From Amorphophallus konjac (lineage: Eukaryota; Streptophyta; Magnoliopsida; Alismatales; Araceae): a stretch of DNA of 64,000 nt. The stretch is taken from the NCBI GenBank assembly GCA_022559845.1, contig CM040123.1:314011933-314075932 (forward strand), written 5' to 3'. Positions 48,061 to 58,411 of this stretch are shown in pieces. The position numbers and the translations under genes were made by a program. The notes below the pieces were generated by a model. That model made no database searches, was not told where the DNA came from, and worked only from the letters and a program-made list of their open reading frames with translations. Position 1 is the stretch's first letter. Each line of letters begins with the position of its first letter.

Positions 48061-49075
48061 GATATGGTGGGCTTGACCACTCCACACTCCGACGCCCTGG
48101 TCATCTCTACAACTATCAATCAATGTATTGTGTGTCGTATACTTGAAGACAATGAAAGTGGTCCGGACATCATTTCTTACGACTGCCTTGTCCTTATGGT
48201 GTTGATCTCTCTTGCATTGCGCCACTACACACACCCCTGTTCAGTTTCTCCGGCTCCACGGTCTACTTGGAGGGATGAATCTCCCTTCCGGTCACTTTTG
48301 GAACCTCTCCAAGAGATGTGACCTTTGTGGCCGACTTCATGGTCGTGCGAGGCATGACTGGTTATAATGCCATAGTTGGCAGTGGGATCTTAGGGATATT
48401 GAAAGGGATTCCCTCATCATATCATCAGAAGTTGAAGTTCCCCACCCCTCACAAAGTGGGGGAAGTCCGAGGGGACCAGAAAGAATCCCGTTGGTGCTAT
48501 TTGATCTCCACTAAGGAGAGAAACGCGAAAGACGCCCCACTAGAGAAGAAGGCTAGGGCGGATGAGCCCGGACCAAGTGGAAGCATGCCAACAGAAGACC
48601 TTTTCTCATCTAGGTGGGTGAAAGTCCAAGCAGCTCCCTGTGGATCGGCTCGCTCTTGTCTGAGGAAGAGAAACTGTCCTACCAACGTTTCTTGATGGTG
48701 AATCAGGACATGTTTGTTTGATCCGAGGATGAGCTCCCCGGCATTCCCCCTGAGGTAATTACCCACTGGCTGAAATTGGATCCCAAAGGCCACCCGGTTC
48801 AATAGCACATGCAACGCTGTAACCCCAAGTGACAGGCGATCATTCAGGAGCAAGTAAGCCAGAAGTTGCATTTTGGACTACTCAGACCAACCGAGTACCT
48901 AGACTAGGTAGCCAATGTAGTCCTAATTTCCAAGAGCAACGAGAAGTGGCGTATGTGCATTGATTACATCGATCTCAACAAAGACACTCCCAAGGCTAGC
49001 TTTCCAATGCCACGGATAGACCAACTCGTTGACGCGATAGTCGGGCACGAGATGTTGAGTTTTTTGAACGCTGGT
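48061..49075 (+). pseudogene. Tat-type Gypsy protease and start of reverse transcriptase
   Basis: This continues the Tat element. It reads PHSDALVISTTINQC, then the protease core with an altered active site (LEDNESGPDIISYD), then FMVVRGMTGYNAIVG and KLKFPTPHKVGEVRGDQKES. A linker (ELPGIPPEVITHWL) leads into reverse transcriptase (ANVVLISKSNEKWRMCIDY, PMPRIDQLVDA). It has at least two frame changes and several stops. Similarity ends at GHEMLSFLNAG near 49075, well before the catalytic Asp pair. The rest of pol and the 3' LTR are missing from this window. Confidence 0.82.
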
Positions 49076-52000
49076 TTCCTCGAAGTTGGTGACCACAGCG
49101 AGAAAGGGAATAAAGCGATAAAGGAAAACAAGGGAGTTCCTGTTATCTCAGGGGTATTTTCCTTTGTAGCTGTATGCCTCTCACGGCAACACCGTACACT
49201 CACCTTTTACGGAAAGTCGAGAGGGGTCAACTTACACGAGAGACTTCCGGGAGTTAGTGAACGATGATAGTGGCCTACGGGAGTTGAGTGGCTACTCATT
49301 CGGGCTGAGTGAGACCAAGGTGGATGGGAGACAGGGTGACAGAACATGGTGTGAGCGTGCTAGTTGATTTCTTGACAATCACCTGTGGAACCAAATTTTG
49401 ACTGGGGAAGCGTCGCCAGGATGTGACACGTGGGCACAGGGTATTGGATGACACGTGGAGAGAAGGGAGGTTCCATAGGTGTGAGTGTGCAGGCGATTGC
49501 GGGGATTCCGGTACGGGACATCTTTCCCCACCGACCGTAAGTAGCCGGTGTTTATTTACATCGAATTGAATCTAAACACCTTTGTTCTGTGCTGAAGAAG
49601 AGCCTGGATATTTTTGAAGCCAAGGACAGGGAACCGAGTACATCTTGCAGCTGTGGGGTGACTATTGTGCTTGACTAGAGGGATTGGTAAACTGGGGCCT
49701 GGGAGACTGGTTGCACACTGGCTAACGCGGGTAAGAAACTGGGACCCAGGTATGGGCATGCATATTCAACTGGTTTCATGCTTTATAGGTGCCATATGGG
49801 CTTTACAAGTGGGCCAAAAGGGCCGAAGTACATATGGTGCAAGCCACGGGACAATTCCGACACGTGGGTCGGTCCCCGGGTCGTTGCAGGATAAAGTAGA
49901 TTATCTGCGTGTTTTACAGAGGGTCTCTGCAGGGAGCTACAAACGTGTCTGAATCACTGAGGGAGGGCTAGACTGGATGGCAGGGGCGGACACGGGCTGG
50001 CGCCTGAGGGAGGCCGGACGCGGCTCGAGATGAGCAGTCGGGTATGGGTCCCGGAAGGCGAGTGTCTTCATGTTGGGGAGTTTGGGCCGGTCCGGGGAAT
50101 GTTACTTCGGGGCCAGGGTCCGTTTAACTCGGGTTAGCGGTCGGGGCCATCGATGGTCGGCTCGGGGCGAGCGGCAGGCACGTGGTCCCATGGTGGGGGT
50201 AAATATGGCATTATGGCATGCGCGTTGTTATCATAACGCGTCATATGCGGGCGGAACCGATGTGCGAGTGTGATCGCCGTTATCATAACGCCTCATATGC
50301 GGGGGAATGGACTTGAGTGAGATGGCTAGACGCCATGTGAGGGGAGTATGTTTTTCATACCCTCGGCGTATACGAGCCGATCAACAAGCCACCCAACACA
50401 CATCTTGCTCCTCGCGTTCTAGCCGGAAGCCTTGGGGCTTAAGTCCTTGCACGCTTGTGAGTCCGTGCGTTGTATCTGTATGTGTCCTCCTTTGTATCTA
50501 TGCCCCTTGAGCTTCTAAGGGGTGATTTATAGGGGAATATGAAAGGTCATGGGGGTTTACGCGAACTGGGTCGGGGGGGTGTGCTGGTCCTCGTAAACCC
50601 CCTAAAATTGATTTTTTTTTGTTCTGAGAAGGGGTGGAAGGTTTACGTGGGAAGAATCCCTACTTTTTTTCTTTTTCTTTGTTGTTTTTTTTTTTGTGTA
50701 CGCCTGGGTTTACGCGAACCAGCCCGGGGGGCGGGTTTGTCCGCGTAAACCCCCCAGGGGGTTTACGTTGGAGAAACTCCCCCTTTTTTTTTCTTTTATA
50801 AAAAGTTTTTTTTGTTGTTTTAAGGTGCATGTGCCCGGGTTTACGGGGACCAGCCCTGAGGGGCCGGCTGGTCTGCTTAAACCCCCCAGGGGGTTTCTTC
50901 CCCAGCCTATAAAAATCCCCAATTTTACTATTTTGGGCCCACTTTGACTCCGTGTGACCGCAAGAGGACAAAGATACGAGGCTTGGACTTGTTGGCTAGT
51001 TGCGTGCGCGCGTGGACCGCGGAGATTGACCCGTGCGATCCCAAGACTCCGTCTTCGCGAGCGCCTTTAAACCGGTATGTTGATCAATCTTGCACGGAAC
51101 TAGATGGAGATGAACTCGAATTGAGACTGGCCGGGTTGGGTATAGGGTCCCGCCCCCGGGGAGTTCGGCCCCACCTGGGCGCGACCGGGCCTAGGGTGAA
51201 CTCCCCTCAGGTGAGTCGTGGCCATGGGGGGGGGGGGGTCCCGGGGGCCTTCCACTGTCATTTGGTGTTGTCCTTTGCAGGACTTTAGGCGTCGGAGGTG
51301 CTGGGATTGGCCCGTGGGGTCAATTATTTGGTGTGGTCGCAGCTGTTTGCAAGGTGTTTAGCGAAATTTCTGATACACTTCGGATTGTCAAATGGCTCGG
51401 GTAGCTGACAGGTGGGCCTTAGCTTTGGCCTAGGGGAGAGGAAGGTAGCTTTTAGGAGCTAGAGGATGGCATCTTGGGCATGTGGGCCCTGCCTTGGTGA
51501 GTTAGACCGCGTTGCATGGCGGGTTGATAGGGCAGCCCTGGGTTGGCCCAGGTGTTGAAAGTAAACGGCTCGTCGCCGCTCATATGAGGGTCGGGGGTGG
51601 CCCCAATTTGCTGGAGGGTTGCCGTAGGATACGGATGGGATGTCCAAGCTGTGGGTTGGCCCCCGGCTTGCTGTAGAATGGCTGGGATATGCGCACCCAC
51701 GAGGTGTTCAAGAGAATTCTCGATACGCGTGCATGGGCCGCATAGGCGTGGTATGGGCTTATAAACCCGTGATTGACTGGGAAAAACCTTCCTTTGACTT
51801 TGGAAGACTGGAGGGAGGCATCTTGGGGAGAACCCCAGCCTCGTTGCTGGGTGCCACGTGTCGTGACTGTTGGTCGGGGCGCCCCCGGGTTGGCCCGGGC
51901 GACTTAATTGAAGGCGGGTAAACATGCAAACTGGGTGATCGGGGGTGGCCCCAATCAATTGTCGATGTCGCCATGGGTCACGGCCAGCTGGTTAGGACCC

Positions 52001-52313
52001 TCGGTTGGGCCCGGTGTCACGTAAAATGGGCTGGTTAAACAACGCCTTGAAGGTGTTTGGGGAAATTCTCGAGCCCTTATTTCTTATTATTTTTGCTAAG
52101 AAATTGCCTGGGTACAACAAATGCCCCCCACGGGGCGTGTGTCGGAGGCGGGGACGAGGGCGGATGGCCCTTGAGCTCCTCATTTTGTTTCGTTGTAGTT
52201 GTATTTGGAGATTCATATGCACTTCGTGTACTTGTGTTTTCTTCATGTGCTAGCTTTTTATATATATCGCCAACACTTTATACTCACCACCTTTCGTGCT
52301 TTGTTATGCAGCT
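49076..52313 (+). promoter_or_regulatory. Presumed 5' region of the PMD locus
   Basis: No protein is supported. Notable items are a short duplicated GTTATCATAACGC(G/C)TCATATGCGGG at about 50228 and 50280, three palindromic repeat units (50551-50905), and a TATA box (TATAAAAA, 50908-50915). A GC-rich transcript-like stretch follows, with a donor-like GGTATG near 51074. A pyrimidine-rich acceptor ends in GCAG at 52308-52311, three bases before the PMD ATG. I read this as promoter, 5' untranslated exon and a leader intron, but no splice form is proven. Degenerate repeats around GGGGTGGCCCCAAT occur at about 51588 and 51942. Confidence 0.4.
50551..50905 (+). repeat. Three palindromic tandem units with poly-T
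   Basis: Three imperfect units start near 50551, 50706 and 50832. Each has GGGTTTACG at the left, a G/C-rich loop, TAAACCCCC at the right, then GGGGGTTTACG or GGGGGTTTC. In the first two a long T-rich run follows. The arms can pair (for example TTTACGCG with CGCGTAAA). The array ends right before the TATA box at 50908. Confidence 0.7.
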
Positions 52314-55300
52314 ATGGCGAGGTTTTGCAGAGATGACCAGGCTCAGAGGCGTGCGGCCCGTGAGGAGGATCATTGGGTGAGGAGGACCGAGCGGCCCTTG
52401 CCTCCTTTGGGCCCGCACGTCATCACCGTGGCCAACATTGGCCAACTTGACTTGGGACGGTCTTTGGTCGCTGAGGGCCCCGTTGGAGAGTGGACGAGTG
52501 GAGTTGGAGCTGTGGAGTTGGCGCGGATTTTCGAGACCGGCGGCATTTACATGTATGACCGCTCGGGAGGCTATCTGAGGGAGTTTCCCTTGGACCGGCA
52601 CTTGTTCGAGTTTATGAGGAGCTTTATGCCCGCGAGTGTAGAAGAAGGAGATCCCTCTATTGCTTGAGAGTGCCGTTGGCTCGAGCGAGTGATTTTGTTT
52701 TCCAGAGACAGCCTGCCTAGGTTTGCGTTCTACAGCTTCCCGAGCTTCTCGATAGATTTCTGGAGACAGCAACAGTTCCCCAGTGTAGATTGCCTGGGAT
52801 TCTTCAGCAGGGCGGACCAGTTCGGGATCCGTGTTGGAGCACTAGGTCAGCTTCTTGGGACCTGCATGGCCATCACTGAGTCGAGACTGAGGGGGTTATG
52901 GGGTTGGTGTTAGAGCCATCAGGGCTGCAGTTTGCTAGTGAGTGGTATAATGACCACAACCTTCTGGATGGGATACTTCGACAGACAGTTGTGAGCTGGT
53001 ATGGTCACTGGTCCGTGATCTCCTCACAGAGATACCACCAGGTTGCGACAGAGTGGTTGATGGGAATAGTGAACCAATACAGGATGCTTTTGGACCGGGC
53101 AGGGATCCGGTACGCAGTGACGGTGGCGTTATACGGGTAACGCTACTACATGGGGCTGATCCAGGCACTGGCGGAACACTTCAACCGCCGATGGAACACA
53201 TTGGCAATGATAGAAGGGGAGACCTCACTGGACTTGTGGTCTCTTTTCTAGATTTCAGGCTTGCCGATCAGCGGCAAGGCTATGAGGAGGTGGTGCTGGA
53301 TGACCTCCACCGCAGCCACACCGACAGGCTGGGACGATACCGGATGTCTCACAGCTACTGGTATTTGCTGAAGACTTAGAGAGACTTGGCTCTGGCAGGG
53401 AGAGAAAAGGCCGCACATACTCTGAGAGTGCCTCTGAAGGTGTGGGTCTATTACTTCTACAATGGGCCCTTTTGCTTCTATAATGCATTTGCGCAGGACC
53501 AGACCCCTTGGGAGGAGTATATAGAGGTGGAGCTGTGGTTCCAGATATACTCCCGATACATCTATGCACCGGGAGAGGGGTGGAATCCCCATGGGCTTCC
53601 GTACGTGACTCATTTGGCTACGTACTTGGCGTATTGGCTGGCGCGTGGTCCCCCACGGAGAGGATAGTCTTCTGCGGGCAGAGCTACTATGGCCCGTGTG
53701 CTTGCTGGCGGAGGGAGGAAGGCTGGCATTGGCTCCTAAGGCATTAGCCAACATCTACCATGGGCTGGGAGCGTTATCAGTACACCCTGCACCGCGGGAG
53801 AGGAGCTTGCTTCTGCCGACCCACTAACTTAGTGTGTGGGCTGGTCTACTTTTTCTTGGGTTGGTGACGAGGACGACCGTGGTGAACCCGACGGCCCCCT
53901 TACTGTTCAGCTTCATGGGTCAGCCGGACGGAGATGCGGCAGAGCAGCTAGAGCAGGCCAGGAGGGCCCTATCCTACTTGCCGGGCAGAGGCGAGGACGG
54001 ACTCCCTTTTTGACTGTGGGTTGAGAGACTTTTGACTGGTCTTGGTACCAACGAGCGATGGGGTGGCCTGCGCCCTCCTACACCAGCGCGATGCAGACAT
54101 GCCTATTTATACTGAGTGGGTGATCAGCACCCGTCCGACGGTGTTAGTGCTGCACCGGTCTAGTGTCAGCATTCTGGAGCCTTACTACCTGCACCTGTTA
54201 GCTAGGAACTTCAGGTACAACCAGGCGATCCCGTCGAACCAGGAGTTTCCTTTAGCAGGCCGAGTGTATAGGGGCAAGGATAGCCACTTGCTGGCGGCAG
54301 CTTGGTGGGACTTTAGTTGCCGAGGGGAGCCGGAGAAGCTGCCGACGCCGAGACTAGATCACCGTGGGAGGTTCGATGTCCACTATGCCCGGTGGTGGTT
54401 CGAGCACAGCCATTTATATCGTCAGAAGGCTTCGACGATCCGGAAGGCTGAGGAGGGCCGGCTTCTATGGGAGGATCAGCCTCCCATTTCACTGGATGCG
54501 GAGTACTTGAGGACCCGCTTTTCCTGGATCTGCCGGGATGTGGAGCGACTTGTGCAGTAGCGGCCCCGAGACGGTCAGGCTTCCTCGTCGTCGAGGCGAG
54601 GCTATAGTGGGGCTATCAAGCCCCTGGGCCGGTGCAGGCAGGGCCTACGGTTTCTACAGGAGCTGGGGCATCGAGGTCGAGGCAGTAGAGGACTTGGTGG
54701 GCCCAGTTCTGGGCCAATTGTGGCTTTAAGAAGACTACCAGCTTGGACGACGTGCTCCCGGAGGGGAGTTTTACCGACACCGCCGTCAGCTATTGGAGGC
54801 GCCATATTGCCCATGCGATCGGATCGGCCGGGCTGGTGGAGTTTGTCTCCCACATCGAGCGCGCCTACATGTTGAGGGATATCAAGGAGGCAGTTGCGAA
54901 GGCTGCCCGTGTGCTGGGGTTAAAGTCGGAGCACCTGGTTCCCCTGCCGTTGACTCCCTTCGGGGCTTCAGGTATGACTCCTTCTCTATTGCATTGTCTT
55001 AGCCTTACTTTCTTGTTTAATTGGCTGGAACACACTCATTGGTGTGTTTCTTTAACAGGTTCCTCGATAGCGGAGGATCATTCCTCAGCGGGGGCGTCCA
55101 CCGGGAGCGGTGACGGGGACATTTAGCCTAGGCAAAAGCTCCCCCGTGTGGATGTCGTAGCAGCAAAAACATGGGAGTCCTCTCATGGATCTGAGGAGGA
55201 CGAACATATTGAGGTGGAGCCGGCTCTGAGTAAGTGCCACGCTCAGACCCTCTCCTTTTGCCGGTTTAGTCGTTATGGTTGACTAACCTTATGCCGCTTG

Positions 55301-56021
55301 GCTGGTATTATAGCTCCATTGGAGGCTGGGGCGGAGGTGGCTTTCTCGCCACCCTTGAAGACCTATCCTTTGCTAGACGACAAGATCTAGTGTGACATTG
55401 ACGTTGATGAAGTTCTCCGAATGATGGATGAGGCTGGCCCCAACGTTGATGCATTTCTTGACTTTGAGTCATGGAAGACTCTCGGGAGCATTCAGCCTGG
55501 TAGGTCCCTCGGGATTGGTAATGCTCTGTCCATAGCAATGTTTTCTTCTAGAAACTGACATTGCCATTTATTCCATGCAGAGATGGTGGAGGCATCAAGG
55601 GCTCTTGTCCCTCCCGGGATCAGAGATGAAGTTCCCACTTCTGGTGGTGGGCAGGAGCCTGAGGGACTCCAGGATGGCTCGGGTAAGTGCTAAGCCATTG
55701 TAGGAAAGATTAACTTCTTCTCTCCTTTCACTTGTTGTACTAGAGTTGTTGACTAGATTTGTTGTTTCATCTGCCAGCTGATTAGCAGGCTGCTGCCTTG
55801 GAGATGGTTCAGGAGCTGGTTAGCACTAGGCCGTCAGTGGAGCTTCCCTCCTTCGAGGCCGAGTCGGGAGTGGCAGGTGGTCTGACGGCCCTTGTTGCTG
55901 GAGCCACAGTCGTCCTATCATCGCGGCTGCCGATGGGGTTGCCTCTTCCCTCCTTGTTGGCTGTGGTTTCGGCCTACACTGTGGGGTTGGTTAGGTCGTC
56001 GACCATGGGACCCTCAGGTAC

Positions 56022-58126
56022 TGATGCGGGACGGGATGCGAACCTGGGACTCTAGCTCGCAGATGTCCCTAAGCGAGGGAAACGCGTGGATCTACGCGGT
56101 TGAGAAACCGGCAATGAGTCTCGGGTATCGGCTTTTCACGTGCTCGGATCGAGTCACAGGACAGGTTCCACTCACTCACTCTCGCAGTGGTGAAAAAAAT
56201 ATATCGAGCTAGTTATCCTATCGCTCATGCAGCAGCATATGAAAATATACGAGTAAAGCAAATGCCAAGTGAGGAACGGACACGATATCTCCACGCTCCG
56301 GCCGTGGGGAAGACGACCCCGGCCGAACTTCGTACTCCCGGTACAGTAAATAATTAAATTACAACAATGAATATTACTGCCCACATCACACAGGGAGGTA
56401 AAGGGCTACACGTGGACCCGAGAGTAACGGGTTCGGGTTGACGGGCAGCGATTTGGGCAGCTCCGGTGGTGGCGCACGCCGGCAATTGTAGGGTCCACGT
56501 CCTGGTCGGTGGGCCGATTGTGCCATGAGTGGTACCTCTGCGGTGGGGACTTCTGGAGGGGCGATCCCTAGGAGGGGGACGCACTGGTTTGCCTTGTGGA
56601 AGGCGAGGCGACCGGCCTGGGGGTCGTTGTTGCTTACTGTCCCCGGACCTGTGGTGCAGTTTCAGCACTTTGCGACTCGGCGAAAACACTTGCTGCGACC
56701 AACTCCGACGTCGGATCGACGTGAAACCAGCGCCGTTGCGAAGCTAGCTTAGAGATCTTCAACCACCTGTTATTTTAGGAATTTTCTTATCTCTGTATTT
56801 TCCGAGGCTGAATTTAGAACAGGCAGACTTCTCTGGCTCAGAACAGATTGGGCAGATTGGGATCTGCCTAAGAACTTGGTTTGACCGAGGCTCAAACTAT
56901 GGATCTGGGAGTTGGAATTTTTATGGGAGATGGAGGGGGAAGTAAGGAACACGCGGATAATTTTTGTGTATTTTTCTGAAAAGGTTTGACATGGGAAATG
57001 GATTTTATGGTGGAGAGGGGTCGGATCTGGACTGCACAGGACAAAATAGAAACCGGTTTTCACATAGATTTTTATGAGGGGTAAATGAACTCCTAAAATC
57101 ATGGAAAAATTTGGGGAAAGGGGTTTTGGTGGAAAGAAAACACAATCTAAATTTCAGAGCGATCTGAAATTAGGGAAGGAGGTCAAAACAAAGAAGAGTT
57201 GGGCTGCTGGAACATAACTCTGCACAGAGATAGAATCTGTAGATCGGGGGGAATAAATGGTAAAGGAAGGTAAACAAGGGAGGAAAAATGTGAATTTTTT
57301 TGTGGAGGTTGGGGGGAACGTGGGGAACTCACCTTCCAATTTTCAGCACGATCTTATCTTCTGATGGGGAGCTAAAAATCGGGCTTTAGACCTCTGTCCA
57401 ACAATGGACAGATCTGCGACGGCGAGGCGGTGGTGGTGCGACGGCGGTTCGATGGCGGCGGCGACGGAGCTTCACACTCAGAGGAGAGATACAACTTGGA
57501 ATCCACCAAGTTTTCTAGGGAATCCACCCTAAGAATACAGCAATCCAACTGCAAGGGGAGAGGAGAGAGAGGGGGCGCCCTTGGGCCTTCTCTTGGCAAA
57601 CTGTAATAATCTTTCATTAATTCCCACAAAATGGAAAATACATGGATTATATAGAAATGTACAAAAGACCTAAACTACCCTCAGATCTAGGGTTAGGGAG
57701 GGGCAAATAAGGGATGGGATAGTTAATCTCCCATGTAGTCAAATGACCAAATTAAATAAAATACAACATGAATAAACTATATTAAAGGGGGGGCGCCCCT
57801 TTGAAAATGGGGTAGTCAAATTGGAATTTTCCTATTCTTGTCCCCCCTTGGTCCAAGTCCAATCTTGGACTTTGAACTAGGCCCACATGGGCCCTAAATC
57901 CTAGGATGACTAATGGGAAATAAGGTGGGGGCCCCTGCTGGACCTACTGGCATTTTACATAGAAACCCAAAGGCCTTTTTGAAAAGAAACCCAAAGATTC
58001 CTAATGACTAACCCTTTGGCTTATAATGCCTTACAATTACAAACCCAATTAGCCAAAGATATAAATGCAAACAAAAGGATACAAATGTAAAAATAAAATG
58101 TTAGTGCTCGGTGTTGATTCCCATCA
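56022..58126 (-). repeat. Solo Gypsy-type LTR
   Basis: On the plus strand it runs TGATGCGGGA to TTCCCATCA (2105 bases) and is flanked by a perfect GGTAC duplication (56017-56021 and 58127-58131). The minus orientation is inferred from TATATAATCC (plus 57644-57652) followed by ATTAATGAAAGATTA, like the TATA-to-leader layout of elements A and B. Read on the minus strand it ends CCGCATCA, the same ending as the element A LTR. No internal region remains, as after recombination between two LTRs. Confidence 0.85.
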
Positions 58127-58411
58127 GGTACGTGATGGGAGACTTAGATCCTATATTGGATTTCTGGCTTTGCCAATACTAGAAATGTATCTGGTATGTG
58201 TCACAGGTATGGCATCTCCCTTGGAGGAGGGTGAGCTTCTTCATGACACTACTGGAGCCGCGGACTAGGAGCCTACAGCTGTAGCTCTAGTTGGAGAGGG
58301 CGAGGAGATCGTTGACATAGAGGGGATCTCTGACAGAGGTGCCTCGATTGGTGAGCTTTGTTTATAGCCCTTAAGCTTGTCAATTTCATTTTCACCGGGT
58401 CAGGTTGTATA

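Noticed and set aside
49340..49960. Start of another LTR after the Tat junction
   Set aside because: I could not find a matching second copy or a clear TG...CA pair within the window.
50660..50971. Minus-strand frame with repeated PPGGF
   Set aside because: It is a translation of the palindromic repeat units and poly-T and has no independent support.
52314..54560. A working aminotransferase enzyme
   Set aside because: The family name aminotransferase-like for PMD is historical; no cofactor site is visible and the frame is broken many times.
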